Origin: Paraburkholderia eburnea
GTDB taxonomy: Bacteria; Pseudomonadota; Gammaproteobacteria; Burkholderiales; Burkholderiaceae
Length of the DNA stretch: 64,000 bases
Direction of reading: 5' to 3'
NCBI RefSeq assembly: GCF_002917095.1
Contig: NZ_PQGA01000003.1
Span: 434,001 to 498,000, forward strand
Shown here: piece by piece, positions 1 through 8,237 of the stretch
Position numbering within the stretch: position 1 is the stretch's first letter
Layout: each line of letters opens with the position of its first letter
The notes under the pieces: generated by a model
What the model was told of the DNA's origin: nothing
Databases searched by the model: none
What the model saw: only the letters and a program-made list of their open reading frames with translations
Translations under genes and position numbers: made by a program

Positions 1-62
1 AACTGCTCGGACAGGCCAAAGAGCACGAAGTGGCTGTCGGAAAGCGAAGAGAGCGAGGCCAT
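1..62 (-). CDS. hscB: Fe-S co-chaperone HscB, N-terminal fragment (runs off the window)
   Basis: Only the first 20 codons lie in the window. They read MASLSSLSDSHFVLFGLSEQ on the minus strand, and the FxLFGL motif is the usual start of the J domain of HscB. HscB is the J-domain co-chaperone that presents IscU to HscA during Fe-S cluster transfer. The position immediately after iscA is the standard isc order (iscRSUA-hscBA), which supports the call. A strong hairpin with a T-tract lies between iscA and hscB, so the chaperone genes may depend partly on read-through or on their own promoter. Confidence 0.75.
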   Translation of the reverse strand, partial: MASLSSLSDSHFVLFGLSEQ

Positions 63-130
63 CGGTTTAAGCGTTCTGGTGGGGTCGTAAAGGGGTCGTC
101 AAGCAGGGCCGGCGTCGCTTCAAAGCGCGG

Positions 131-167
131 CTTCGAAAAATCAAAAAGGCGGCACAGGCCGCCTTTT
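131..167 (-). terminator. Rho-independent terminator after iscA
   Basis: A perfect 10-bp stem (144-153 with 158-167, arm GCCGCCTTTT on the plus strand) with a 4-base loop is followed on the minus strand by TTTTTGATTTTT. It sits directly downstream of iscA and upstream of hscB, so it would end or attenuate the iscRSUA transcript. Confidence 0.75.
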
Positions 168-184
168 CAGCGCAACGCGTGGGC

Positions 185-508
185 TTACACGCGGAAGGAC
201 TCGCCGCAACCGCACTCGTCCTTCACGTTCGGGTTATTGAACTTGAAGCCCTCGTTGAGGCCTTCACGCACGAAGTCGAGTTGCGTGCCGTCGATGTACG
301 ACAGGCTCTTCGGATCGACGATGACCTTCACGCCATGGCTTTCGAACACGTTGTCTTCGGGCGCAAGCTCATCGACATATTCGAGCTTGTATGCAAGACC
401 CGAGCAGCCCGTCGTACGCACGCCCAGGCGCAAGCCCACGCCCTTGCCGCGACGGGTCAGATACTTCTGCACGTGCTGTGCCGCTTTTTCAGTCAACGAG
501 ATTGCCAT
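185..508 (-). CDS. iscA: Iron-sulfur cluster assembly protein IscA
   Basis: 107-residue A-type Fe-S carrier, the usual family length. The three cluster- or iron-binding cysteines are present at C35 (TTGCSGLAY), C99 and C101 (the CGCGESF tail), the same numbering as in E. coli IscA. It acts in the cytoplasm, taking iron or assembled clusters from the IscU/IscS machinery to apo-proteins. It is the last gene of the iscRSUA block before a terminator, about 150 bp downstream of iscU on the same strand. Confidence 0.96.
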   Translation of the reverse strand: MAISLTEKAAQHVQKYLTRRGKGVGLRLGVRTTGCSGLAYKLEYVDELAPEDNVFESHGVKVIVDPKSLSYIDGTQLDFVREGLNEGFKFNNPNVKDECGCGESFRV

Positions 509-659
509 AACGTTTTCGCCCTACTCCATGTCGTGTGCGCCGCGAGCCTTCCACATGCGCCCGCTTCGTCACGACTCGGCGCAGGCTTGCCTGCATCCAG
601 ATCGTTCATTCCACAGCGGCGCCCCGAGGGCACGCCGCCGTCCCGCCCGCGTCCGGCTT

Positions 660-1064
660 TTACGCCGCGTCGGCCTTCGCGTCCGCCGTGTGGCGCTGCT
701 TGTAGTCGGCGACCGCTGCCTTGATCGCGTCTTCCGCGAGAATCGAGCAGTGGATCTTCACCGGCGGCAGCGCCAGTTCTTCGGCGATCTGCGTGTTCTT
801 GATCGACAGCGCCTGATCGAGCGTCTTGCCCTTGACCCATTCCGTGACGAGCGAGCTCGAGGCGATTGCCGAGCCGCAGCCATAGGTCTTGAACTTCGCG
901 TCTTCGATCACGCCGTCCGCGCCCACGCGGATCTGCAGCTTCATCACGTCGCCGCACGCCGGCGCGCCGACCATGCCCGTGCCGACCGCATCGTCATCTT
1001 TCGAGAACGAGCCGACGTTGCGCGGGTTTTCGTAGTGGTCCAGAACCTTGTCGCTATATGCCAT
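660..1064 (-). CDS. iscU: Fe-S cluster scaffold IscU
   Basis: 134 residues from the ATG at 1064; the MAYSDKVLDHYENPRNVG start matches the family, and AAGGAG lies at good spacing, so I prefer it to the GTG two codons upstream. The scaffold cysteines are C37 (GAPACGD, with D39), C63 (TYGCGSA) and C106. The LPPVK motif recognised by HscA is present near residue 99. It assembles transient 2Fe-2S clusters using sulfur from IscS. It lies between iscS and iscA in the isc operon. Confidence 0.97.
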   Translation of the reverse strand: MAYSDKVLDHYENPRNVGSFSKDDDAVGTGMVGAPACGDVMKLQIRVGADGVIEDAKFKTYGCGSAIASSSLVTEWVKGKTLDQALSIKNTQIAEELALPPVKIHCSILAEDAIKAAVADYKQRHTADAKADAA

Positions 1065-1150
1065 GATCACACTCCTTCAATTCGTTGGCCGCGCTGCATG
1101 TCGAGGTGCGCTGCGGCCGGGGTCGATATTCGCTTTGCTGCGCGTGCTGC

Positions 1151-2374
1151 TTAGTGCGCGGCCCACTGGATGGTCGACAGATCGATGCCGTCCTGGTGCA
1201 TTTCCCACAGCGGCGACAGTTCGCGCAGCTTGGCAATCTTCGTCTTCAGCAGGTTGATGACATAGTCCACGTCCTGCTCGGTCGTGAAACGGCCCACCGT
1301 GAAGCGGATCGAACTGTGCGCCAGTTCGTCGTTGCGCCCGAGCGCGCGCAGCACGTACGACGGCTCCAGCGACGCCGACGTACAAGCCGAACCCGACGAC
1401 ACCGCCACGTCCTTGACCGCCATGATCAGCGATTCGCCTTCGACGAAGTTGAAGCTGATGTTCAGGTTGTGCGGAACGCGCTTTTCCATGTCGCCGTTCA
1501 CGTAGGTCTCTTCGATTTCCGAGAGGCCCTTGAGCAGACGGTCGCGCAACATGCGCACGCGCTCGTTTTCCGTCGCCATTTCTTCACGCGCGATACGGAA
1601 CGCTTCGCCCATACCGACGATCTGGTGCGTCGCCAGCGTCCCCGAACGCATGCCGCGCTCGTGACCGCCGCCGTGCATCTGCGCTTCGATACGCACGCGC
1701 GGCTTGCGACGCACGTACAGCGCGCCGATGCCCTTCGGGCCATACGTCTTGTGCGCCGAGAACGACATCAGATCGACCTTGAGCTTTTGCAGGTCGATGG
1801 GCGCCTTGCCCGTCGATTGCGCAGCGTCGACGTGGAAAATGATGCCCTTCTCGCGGCAGATCTCACCGATCGTTTCGATGTCCTGGATCACGCCGATCTC
1901 GTTGTTCACGTGCATCACGGAAACGAGGATCGTGTCGGGGCGAATCGCGGCCTTGAAGGCGTCCAGATCGATCAGACCATCGTCCTTGACGCTCAGATAC
2001 GTGACTTCGTAGCCTTCGCGCTCAAGCTCGCGGCAGGTGTCGAGCACGGCCTTGTGCTCGGTCTTCACCGTGATGATGTGCTTGCCCTTGCTCTTGTAGA
2101 AGTGCGCGGCACCCTTGATCGCGAGGTTGTCCGATTCGGTTGCGCCGGAGGTCCAGATGATTTCGCGCGGATCGGCGTTGACGAGCGCCGCGACCTGCTC
2201 GCGCGCTTCCTCGACGGCGCGTTCCGCGTCCCAGCCGTAGGCGTGGCTACGCGACGCCGGATTGCCGAACTGCTCGCGCAGGTACGGAATCATCTTGTCC
2301 ACCACACGCGGATCGACCGGCGTCGTCGCGCTGTAGTCCATGTAGATGGGCAGGTGGGGAATATCGTTATTCAT
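1151..2374 (-). CDS. iscS: Cysteine desulfurase IscS
   Basis: 407-residue class V aminotransferase-fold enzyme, very close to the family norm. It uses PLP to convert cysteine to alanine and passes the sulfur as a persulfide to IscU, and in many bacteria also to tRNA thiolation. The PLP lysine is K209 in [12 protein letters not shown], and the persulfide cysteine is C331 in [21 protein letters not shown] lies 6 bases before the ATG. It is the second gene of the isc operon, 69 bp after iscR. Confidence 0.97.
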   Translation of the reverse strand: MNNDIPHLPIYMDYSATTPVDPRVVDKMIPYLREQFGNPASRSHAYGWDAERAVEEAREQVAALVNADPREIIWTSGATESDNLAIKGAAHFYKSKGKHIITVKTEHKAVLDTCRELEREGYEVTYLSVKDDGLIDLDAFKAAIRPDTILVSVMHVNNEIGVIQDIETIGEICREKGIIFHVDAAQSTGKAPIDLQKLKVDLMSFSAHKTYGPKGIGALYVRRKPRVRIEAQMHGGGHERGMRSGTLATHQIVGMGEAFRIAREEMATENERVRMLRDRLLKGLSEIEETYVNGDMEKRVPHNLNISFNFVEGESLIMAVKDVAVSSGSACTSASLEPSYVLRALGRNDELAHSSIRFTVGRFTTEQDVDYVINLLKTKIAKLRELSPLWEMHQDGIDLSTIQWAAH

Positions 2375-2442
2375 CTATCGCTCCGGGGAATCTGGGTGCT
2401 GCGCGTGTACTGTGTATTGCTGTCTTGCGGCGCTGGCTGCGC

Positions 2443-2976
2443 TCATGAACTCGCCATATTGAAGATCGAGTTTGGCCCGAGCGGCACGGTCCTCACCGGC
2501 TCGACCGCGGGCGCCTCGGTGCGGCGGTCGCGCAGGACGGCGGGCGCTGCGCCTTCGCGGGCGCGCTGCTTGTCCACCAGATCCTTGAGCGACACCGAAT
2601 CGAGGTACTCGACCATCTTCTGGTTCAGCGTGGACCAGAGTTCGTGCGTCATGCAGTGGCCGTCGTGCTGCTTGGTGCCTTCGCAGGCGCCCTTGCCGCC
2701 GCACTGCGTGGCATCAAGCGGCTCGTCCACGGCGATGATGATGTCCGCGACCGTGACGTCCTCCGCGCGGCGCGCGAGGTTGTAGCCGCCGCCCGGTCCA
2801 CGGACCGATTCGACGATTTCATGACGGCGCAGCTTGCCGAACAACTGTTCGAGGTACGACAGCGAAATGTGCTGGCGCTGACTGATACCCGCAAGCGTCA
2901 CCGGGCCCTGCTCCTGGCGCAGGGCCAGGTCGATCATCGCCGTGACGGCGAAACGGCCTTTAGTGGTGAGTCTCAT
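2443..2976 (-). CDS. iscR: Fe-S-sensing transcriptional regulator IscR (Rrf2 family)
   Basis: 177 residues from the ATG at 2976 (MRLTTKGRFAVTAM), which matches the E. coli start; an upstream in-frame TTG at 2994 is less likely. The N-terminal winged HTH of the Rrf2 family is followed by the 2Fe-2S ligands C92, C98, C108 and H111. The spacing between the second and third cysteine is four residues longer than in E. coli. IscR with a cluster represses its own operon; apo-IscR relieves it. Two type-1-like sites cover the promoter just upstream, so autoregulation is expected. There is no obvious Shine-Dalgarno. Confidence 0.95.
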   Translation of the reverse strand: MRLTTKGRFAVTAMIDLALRQEQGPVTLAGISQRQHISLSYLEQLFGKLRRHEIVESVRGPGGGYNLARRAEDVTVADIIIAVDEPLDATQCGGKGACEGTKQHDGHCMTHELWSTLNQKMVEYLDSVSLKDLVDKQRAREGAAPAVLRDRRTEAPAVEPVRTVPLGPNSIFNMASS

Positions 2977-2993
2977 GATGTAGGGGAACCGCA

Positions 2994-3018
2994 ATTCTCG
3001 ACAATTTTCGTCAAGTAT
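2994..3018 (-). promoter_or_regulatory. Second IscR type-1-like operator
   Basis: A 25-bp imperfect palindrome. Read on the minus strand it begins ATACTTGACG and ends TGTCGAGAAT, around a short A-rich centre. It resembles the IscR type 1 pattern (ATA-N3-GAC ... GTC-N3-TAT) and covers the iscR -10 box and start region. It is weaker than the site at 3021-3045. Confidence 0.6.
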
Positions 3019-3041
3019 AAATACATGACTAGTTTAGTCAA
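3014..3041 (-). promoter_or_regulatory. iscR promoter (sigma-70 type)
   Basis: On the minus strand TTGACT (3041-3036) and TATACT (3019-3014) are separated by 16 bp, good matches to the -35 and -10 consensus. Both hexamers lie inside IscR-like operators, which fits repression by occlusion. Confidence 0.75.
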
Positions 3042-3045
3042 GTAT
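3021..3045 (-). promoter_or_regulatory. IscR type 1 operator
   Basis: A 25-bp near-perfect inverted repeat. The minus-strand halves are ATACTTGACT and AGTCATGTAT around AAACT. It closely fits the known IscR type 1 consensus and contains the -35 hexamer of the iscR promoter. Together with 2994-3018 this gives tandem operators, as at E. coli iscR. Confidence 0.8.
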
Positions 3046-3144
3046 CCGCGCCGCGATGCGGGTTATTACGCGCCTGACGAAAAGGGAAAACGACGCAAAA
3101 CGGACATCAGGGTGCGCCGTCACGTTCACTTCAAACCACCCGCC

Positions 3145-3627
3145 TCAATCCGCGAGCTGCGGGCGCAAAGCCGCCAGCAACCCGTTGCAGGCGGCCTCGC
3201 ACTGATCGAGCACGGCCTCGAAACCGGCTTCGCCACCGAAATAAGGGTCGGCTACCACGCGATCAGCGGCGTTCGGCGCAAATTCCATCAGCAGGCGGAT
3301 CTTGTCGCGCCCGGACGCCGGCGCGACCTGCTGCAGCGCCGTCACGTTGGCGTCGTCCATAGCGACGATCAGATCGAAGGCGTCGAAATCCCTCGCGGCG
3401 ATCTGGCGGGCGCGCAGCACCGCAAGATCGTAGCCACGCTTGCCGCCCGCGCGCTGGGCACGCTCGTCAGGTGCCTCGCCGACGTGCCAGTTGCCCGTGC
3501 CCGCCGAATCGACCACCACGCGCTCCCCCAGACCTGCCTCGTCGACAAGCTGCCGCATCACGGCCTCGGCCGTGGGCGAGCGGCAGATGTTGCCAAGACA
3601 CACGAAGCAGATGGAAACCTTTTTCAT
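3145..3627 (-). CDS. Low-molecular-weight protein-tyrosine phosphatase
   Basis: 160 residues from ATG 3627, chosen because AAGAAAGAAGG lies just before it and the mature fold starts at MKKVSICFVCLGN; an in-frame extension upstream lacks family similarity. The catalytic P-loop C10-LGNIC-R16 followed by SPTAEAV is intact, and the general-acid DPYF motif occurs near residue 129. It is a cytoplasmic phosphatase, and the family often acts on tyrosine kinases of exopolysaccharide synthesis, although no such cluster is nearby. It stands alone between iscR and the lut region. Confidence 0.93.
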   Translation of the reverse strand: MKKVSICFVCLGNICRSPTAEAVMRQLVDEAGLGERVVVDSAGTGNWHVGEAPDERAQRAGGKRGYDLAVLRARQIAARDFDAFDLIVAMDDANVTALQQVAPASGRDKIRLLMEFAPNAADRVVADPYFGGEAGFEAVLDQCEAACNGLLAALRPQLAD

Positions 3628-3761
3628 CCTTCTTTCTTGACGAAAAACCAGGGATTGGGGCGACCGTACGACCGGCCACTCAGGCCATCGAACGGCGAAT
3701 TCGCAATTATACAAAGTGCACGATTTATGCGCTTGGCGTGACTCGACGCCCCTCGCGTCGC

Positions 3762-3998
3762 CTAAATTGCGCTCGTCTGCGGCAGCGGCGTGGCGCTGCG
3801 CAACGCCTTCACCGGCGCTTTCATATCGACGCCATCGTCAACCAGACCATATGACACGGCGCGCGCCAGTTCGGCGCTGACCTGATCGGCGGCGAGCGGA
3901 AACTGCTGCTCGGCGGTATTCCACGCATGCAGCCATGCGATTGCGGCGAGCGGCACGATGAGCGCCAGCGGCCAATACACCATTATTTTCTTTTTCAT
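3762..3998 (-). CDS. Small single-pass membrane protein, function unknown
   Basis: 78 residues from the ATG at 3998 (MKKKIMVYWPLALIVPLAA), preceded by a purine-rich AGAGAG. A longer in-frame start at 4106 exists, but the KKK-then-hydrophobic start looks like a genuine N-in signal anchor. One transmembrane helix (about residues 7-24) is followed by a short acidic, probably periplasmic, tail with no recognised motif. I do not recognise a family. It lies about 170 bp beyond the 3-prime end of lutB on the same strand. Confidence 0.5.
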   Translation of the reverse strand: MKKKIMVYWPLALIVPLAAIAWLHAWNTAEQQFPLAADQVSAELARAVSYGLVDDGVDMKAPVKALRSATPLPQTSAI

Positions 3999-4170
3999 GA
4001 TGCGACTCTCTATCGACTGTGGGGCGATGAGGGCTCGGTACGCACTATCGCCAGTCGAAATGATATAGACGATCGCAATCAGGAAAAACCCGGCAAAGTC
4101 GAACACACTGTTGTCGCAGATTAAACAGTGGCTCTATTAGGGTTGACGACGCCGACACAGAGGCGCGGAT

Positions 4171-5610
4171 TCACGTCGGCTTGCGCGTCGGGACGTTGGC
4201 GTCCAGGTGGGTGTGACGCGCAGCGTAGAGTTCGCGGAAAGTCCGCCCCACGGGCGCGGGCATATCGCGGCCATCGGTCCAGCCGCGCGCGAACGGCAGC
4301 TTGCGGATCATGCGCCCCGAGCCGCCCAGCCGCTCCAGCACCCGCACGCCGAGTTTGGTGAGTAACGCGTATGCGGTCGGATGCAGCACCAGCCAACCCC
4401 AGGCGAGCAGCGCCGCGCGCTCGCGCCAGGGGCGCAACCGGCGCTCCGCCTGCTTTTCGCGCAGCTTGCGCAGCAGGTCCGACAACGGAATTCCCACCGG
4501 GCAAACACTGTTGCACTCGCCGCAGAGCGTGACCGCCTGCGGCAGATCGAGCGCCTTGTCGATGCCAACGTAGCTTGGCGTGAGCACGGAACCCATCGGC
4601 CCCGGGTAGACCCAGCCGTACGCGTGACCGCCCACCTTCTGGTAGACGGGGCAATGGTTCATGCAGGCTCCGCAGCGAATACAGCGCAGCATTTCCTGGA
4701 ATTCTCCGCCGATCAGACCGGTGCGCCCGCCATCGACGAGCACGACGTACATATGCTCGGGGCCGTCCTGGTCTTCCGCCCCGCGCGGACCCGTGAGCAT
4801 CGAGAAATAGTTCGACGTAGCCTGCCCCGTGGCCGAGCGCGGCAGCAAGCGCATAGCCGTCGCCAGGTCCTCCAGCGTCGGCAGGATCTTTTCGATGCCG
4901 GTGACGGCCACGTGTACGCGGGGCATCACGGTGCACATACCCTCGTTGCCCTCGTTCGTGACCAGCACGACCGAGCCGGTTTCAGCGACGAGGAAATTCC
5001 CACCCGTCACCCCCATATCCGCCGAAAGAAAATGGGGCCGCAGGACTTCGCGCGCCTCGCGCGTCATGTCGGGAATGTCGGTCAGACGCGGCTTCTCGTG
5101 CGTGCGCGCGAAGAGATCGGCGATCTCGTCCTTATCCTTGTGGACGACGGGCGCAATGATGTGGCTCGGCGGCTCGTTGTTGTTGATCTGGAGGATGTAC
5201 TCGCCCAGATCGGTTTCGATGGACTGCACGCCCATCTGAGCGAGCACGGTGTTGAGCTGCATCTCCTCCGACACCATCGACTTGGTCTTGATGACCTTGC
5301 GGACCTCGTGGCGACGCGCGATGTCGGCGACCAGTTGCGCCGCCTCGCGTGCCGTTTCGGCAAACAGGACCGTGACGCCACGCCGGGTCGCCTCGGCCTC
5401 GAACTGCTCGATCCAGACGTCGAGATTCTCAAGCGCCCGATTGCGGCGTTCCTTGAGCGCGGCGCGCGTGGCCTCGAAATCGATCGCCGTGATCGCCTCT
5501 GCACGCGCGCTCACGAACTTGGTCGAGAGCTTCTTGAGGTTGTGCTGCAGGCGTTGATCGGCCAGCTTCTGACCGGCACGCGCCTTGAATTGCATCGAGG
5601 TAACTTGCAT
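4171..5610 (-). CDS. lutB: LutB/LldF-type lactate-utilisation iron-sulfur protein
   Basis: 479 residues. The N-terminal two thirds is an LUD domain (family of LutB, YkgF), followed by two 4Fe-4S motifs, CIRCGACMNHCPVY and CGECNSVCPVGI. In Bacillus and E. coli-type systems LutA, LutB and LutC together oxidise L-lactate to pyruvate; LutB is the electron-carrying subunit. It lies 39 bp downstream of lutA on the same strand. The usual third partner, lutC (a short LUD protein), is not found after it. The start codon is uncertain because no strong Shine-Dalgarno precedes the ATG at 5610. Confidence 0.9.
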   Translation of the reverse strand: MQVTSMQFKARAGQKLADQRLQHNLKKLSTKFVSARAEAITAIDFEATRAALKERRNRALENLDVWIEQFEAEATRRGVTVLFAETAREAAQLVADIARRHEVRKVIKTKSMVSEEMQLNTVLAQMGVQSIETDLGEYILQINNNEPPSHIIAPVVHKDKDEIADLFARTHEKPRLTDIPDMTREAREVLRPHFLSADMGVTGGNFLVAETGSVVLVTNEGNEGMCTVMPRVHVAVTGIEKILPTLEDLATAMRLLPRSATGQATSNYFSMLTGPRGAEDQDGPEHMYVVLVDGGRTGLIGGEFQEMLRCIRCGACMNHCPVYQKVGGHAYGWVYPGPMGSVLTPSYVGIDKALDLPQAVTLCGECNSVCPVGIPLSDLLRKLREKQAERRLRPWRERAALLAWGWLVLHPTAYALLTKLGVRVLERLGGSGRMIRKLPFARGWTDGRDMPAPVGRTFRELYAARHTHLDANVPTRKPT

Positions 5611-5649
5611 GGCGTGTGAGGACGTGAGTTTTCGTAAAGGCCGAAGGCG

Positions 5650-6372
5650 TTAGATGTCGCCGGCCAGCACCTGGGCGATGTGCAGCACGCGCGTGCTGTG
5701 GTCGCCGGTGCGGCGCAGGCGCCCTTCGATGTTCAACACGCAGCCCAGATCGCCGAGCACCACCGTGCTCGCTCCGCTCGCCTGCACATTCATGCACTTT
5801 TCGTCCGCAATCGCGGTCGAAATCGCCCCGTATTTCACCGCGAACGTACCGCCAAAGCCGCAGCAATGTTCGCAATCTTTCATTTCCTGCACCTGCACAC
5901 CGCGTTGCGCCAAAAGTTCGCGCGGCTGCGCCTTCACGCCCAGTTCGCGCAAGCCCGAGCACGAATCGTGATAGGTCACCGGCCCACGAAACTCGCCTTC
6001 CGCGAGGGTCACGCGCGCAATATTCACGAGGAAATCAGTTAGCTCGTAGACGCGTTCGCGCAGCTTGCCGTACCGCGTCATCAGCTCCGGATCGTCACGG
6101 AACAGGTCGCCGAAATGCACGCGAATCATGCCGCCGCACGACCCAGAAGGCACGACGACGTAGTCGAACTGTTCGAATTCCCGTAGCGCTTTTTCCGCGA
6201 GATCCCGTGCCAGCGCACGTTCGCCGGAGTTGTAAGCCGGCTGCCCACAGCAGGTTTGCGCGGGCGGCACGATCACGTCGTAACCGGCCTCTTCGAGCAG
6301 CTTGAGCGTGGAAAAACCGATTTCGGGACGCATCATGTCGATGAGACAGGTGACGAACAGACCGACTCGCAT
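5650..6372 (-). CDS. lutA: LutA/YkgE-type (Fe-S)-binding oxidoreductase subunit
   Basis: 240 residues, the standard size for LutA. Two cysteine-rich CCG domains are visible: PPAQTCCGQPAYNSG near residue 40 and DCEHCCGFGGTFAVKYG near residue 190, plus HDSCSGLRELG and GSCGGMIR. Such domains bind Fe-S centres in LutA, GlcF and heterodisulfide reductases. AGGAGG lies 6 bases before the ATG. It is the first gene of a lutAB transcription unit divergent from an IclR regulator, so it is probably controlled by lactate, another 2-hydroxyacid or a related signal. Confidence 0.92.
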   Translation of the reverse strand: MRVGLFVTCLIDMMRPEIGFSTLKLLEEAGYDVIVPPAQTCCGQPAYNSGERALARDLAEKALREFEQFDYVVVPSGSCGGMIRVHFGDLFRDDPELMTRYGKLRERVYELTDFLVNIARVTLAEGEFRGPVTYHDSCSGLRELGVKAQPRELLAQRGVQVQEMKDCEHCCGFGGTFAVKYGAISTAIADEKCMNVQASGASTVVLGDLGCVLNIEGRLRRTGDHSTRVLHIAQVLAGDI

Positions 6373-6508
6373 GGGAAATCCTCCTGAAAACCGTCCCCGA
6401 TTATCCGATGTTTCGCCTTCGCCACCAACGCTGAACGCTGCGTGACGAGTCCTGCCGCAATGCAGCAGCCGCTTTCCGCTAGACGCTTACTTTTTTCACA
6501 ATACGAGA

Positions 6509-6514
6509 TACAAT
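6509..6514 (+). promoter_or_regulatory. Probable -10 box of the iclR-type gene
   Basis: TACAAT stands 60 bp upstream of the regulator start, in an AT-rich segment (6490-6520) unlike the surrounding DNA. No good -35 is seen, as might be expected for an activator-dependent or autoregulated promoter. The lutA promoter probably lies in the same 202-bp divergent spacer. Confidence 0.4.
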
Positions 6515-6574
6515 GAATTTCTGCTTGCCGCACCCACCCCGCATCACACGAATCTGTATCCGGAATACGCCCCC

Positions 6575-7375
6575 ATGACCGACACCAGTCCAGATCCGAA
6601 GACCTCGATTCAGGTGATCGAGCGCATGATGCGCCTCCTCGATGCGCTCGCCGCACATACCGACCCGGTCAGCCTGAAGGAGCTCGCGCTGCGCACGGAA
6701 CTGCATCCGTCCACCGCGCACCGCATCCTCAACGACATGGTGAGCTGCCGCCTGGTCGATCGCTCGGACCCGGGCACCTACCGCCTGGGCATGCGTCTGC
6801 TGGAGCTGGGCAACCTCGTGAAGGCGCGACTTTCGGTGCGTGACGCGGCGCTTTCGCCCATGCGCGAACTCCATCGCCTGACTGGCCAGACGGTGAATCT
6901 CTCCGTGCGCCAGGGCGACGAGATCGTTTATATCGAGCGCGCGTACTCGGAGCGCTCGGGCATGCAGGTGGTGCGTGCGATTGGTGGCCGTGCTCCGCTG
7001 CATCTGACCTCGGTCGGCAAACTCTTTCTGGCCGCCGACGAAGCGACGCGCGTGCGCGCCTACGCCACGCGCACCGGTCTTTCGGGCCATACGCGCAACA
7101 GCATTACCGATCTGAGCCGCCTCGAGCGCGAACTCGCGCACGTGCGCCAGGAGTCCTGCGCGCGCGACAACGAGGAACTGGAACTGGGCGTGCGCTGCAT
7201 CGCTGCAGGCATTTACGACGATACGGGCAAGCTGGTCGCGGGCCTGTCGCTTTCCGCCCCCGCCGACCGCTTGCAGGATTCGTGGCTGGGACAACTGAGC
7301 AAGACGGCGCTCACGATTTCGGAATCGCTCGGCTATCACGCCGAACCGGCCGAAGGCCACGTGCAACCGGCCTGA
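6575..7375 (+). CDS. IclR-family transcriptional regulator
   Basis: 266 residues. The N-terminal winged HTH (about 10-70; LHPSTAHRILNDMVSCRLV) is followed by the IclR effector-binding domain, recognisable by LGNLVKARLSVRDAA, VGKLFLAA and the C-terminal GVRCIAAGIYDDTGK. The family usually regulates catabolic genes and itself. Its divergent placement 202 bp from lutA suggests it controls lutAB; the ligand is not known from sequence. Confidence 0.92.
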   Translation: MTDTSPDPKTSIQVIERMMRLLDALAAHTDPVSLKELALRTELHPSTAHRILNDMVSCRLVDRSDPGTYRLGMRLLELGNLVKARLSVRDAALSPMRELHRLTGQTVNLSVRQGDEIVYIERAYSERSGMQVVRAIGGRAPLHLTSVGKLFLAADEATRVRAYATRTGLSGHTRNSITDLSRLERELAHVRQESCARDNEELELGVRCIAAGIYDDTGKLVAGLSLSAPADRLQDSWLGQLSKTALTISESLGYHAEPAEGHVQPA

Positions 7376-7409
7376 GACGTTTCGCCTCAGCCCACGCGGC
7401 CGTTTCCCT

Positions 7410-7934
7410 TCAACTCACAAGCTCCGCCAGCTGACGCTTGACGCGCGCATCCACCTCGCGCGCGTCTTTCGCCAGATTGACCTGCTTTGCCGTACACGCC
7501 GTATCGAGCAAAGCGGCGTCGATACTGTAGCCTTCGCGCGCACTAAGCCAGCTCAGGATGTCGCCCAGATGCCAGAGCGACGGGCTGCCCTCGTGTACCG
7601 GCTGCGGGAAATCCGCGAAATGCGCGAGCATCAGCTTTCGCATGTTCTGCCGCGACATGCCGGTCAGATCGGCAACGTCCGTCAAGCCAACGAAATCCGG
7701 CGCGGCTTCGACCAGGCGCGCCGACGGCACCGCCTCCTTCACGTTCTGCAGCGCCGTGTAGATGGCGGCCCAGGCGCTCTCGCTCTCACGCGCGAATGCC
7801 AGTGCAATGCGCCCCGGCAGCCCCACGCCGATGGTCGCGTCATCGCAACCTCCTTGCGCAAGCCGCTCGACCAGTTGTTCCTGGTCGCAGTCGTCGGGCG
7901 CCAGTTGGTACTTGAGCGTGAATACGTAGTTCAT
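7410..7934 (-). CDS. HTH DNA-binding protein, probable antitoxin of a two-gene module
   Basis: 174 residues. The first ~75 form an alternating strand/helix segment (YVFTLKYQL, IGVGLPGRIALAFAR) and residues ~85-130 a MerR/AlpA-like HTH (LTDVADLTGMSRQNMRKLM followed by LWHLGDILSWL). The ATG is 3 nt past the stop of the upstream small gene, and its GGAG lies in the last codons of that gene, so translation is probably coupled. A toxin-first, DNA-binding-antitoxin-second order is that of hicAB. The role as antitoxin and autorepressor is inference; the HTH is clear. Confidence 0.6.
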   Translation of the reverse strand: MNYVFTLKYQLAPDDCDQEQLVERLAQGGCDDATIGVGLPGRIALAFARESESAWAAIYTALQNVKEAVPSARLVEAAPDFVGLTDVADLTGMSRQNMRKLMLAHFADFPQPVHEGSPSLWHLGDILSWLSAREGYSIDAALLDTACTAKQVNLAKDAREVDARVKRQLAELVS

Positions 7935-7937
7935 GTG

Positions 7938-8198
7938 TCACTCCTGCTGTGTGGCGCCCTGCACTATGCAGTTATCGACCACGCGCTTTAACAGATGTGC
8001 GTGATTGCCTGCGTTGCGCGGCGTGCTCCAGATGCTCGTGATGCCGAATTCCCCGCACCGGCAATCTGCCTGTTTGGCGGGACAATACATTCTTCCCCAC
8101 GCATGACCGTTACCCTTGCCTGGTCGTACTAACCAACCTTTTGCCTCGGCGTAAGTCAGCGCAGCCTCGATCTCTTTCTTCGGATGCGATCGTCTCAT
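7938..8198 (-). CDS. HicA-like small protein with a Cys cluster, probable toxin
   Basis: 86 residues from ATG 8198 (MRRSHPKKEIEAALTYAEAK). An amphipathic helix, then GKGNGHAWGRMYC, then SIWSTPRNAGNHAHLLKRVV is the order of elements in HicA-type dsRBD-fold toxins, whose G-S-H motif carries the active histidine. Unlike HicA it has a cysteine group (YCPAKQADCRCGEF) that could bind zinc. I place it as HicA-like by pattern only; identity would be low. The gene has no Shine-Dalgarno and starts 10 nt from its -10 box. It precedes the HTH gene by 3 nt. Confidence 0.55.
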   Translation of the reverse strand: MRRSHPKKEIEAALTYAEAKGWLVRPGKGNGHAWGRMYCPAKQADCRCGEFGITSIWSTPRNAGNHAHLLKRVVDNCIVQGATQQE

Positions 8199-8208
8199 TG
8201 GCAAACCC

Positions 8209-8237
8209 AGTGTATGCTCCGCCACTTTGGTTGTCAA
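8209..8237 (-). promoter_or_regulatory. Promoter of the toxin-antitoxin-like pair
   Basis: On the minus strand a consensus TTGACA (8237-8232) and TACACT (8214-8209) are separated by exactly 17 bp. The -10 box is 10 nt from the ATG, so the transcript would have almost no leader. Confidence 0.7.
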
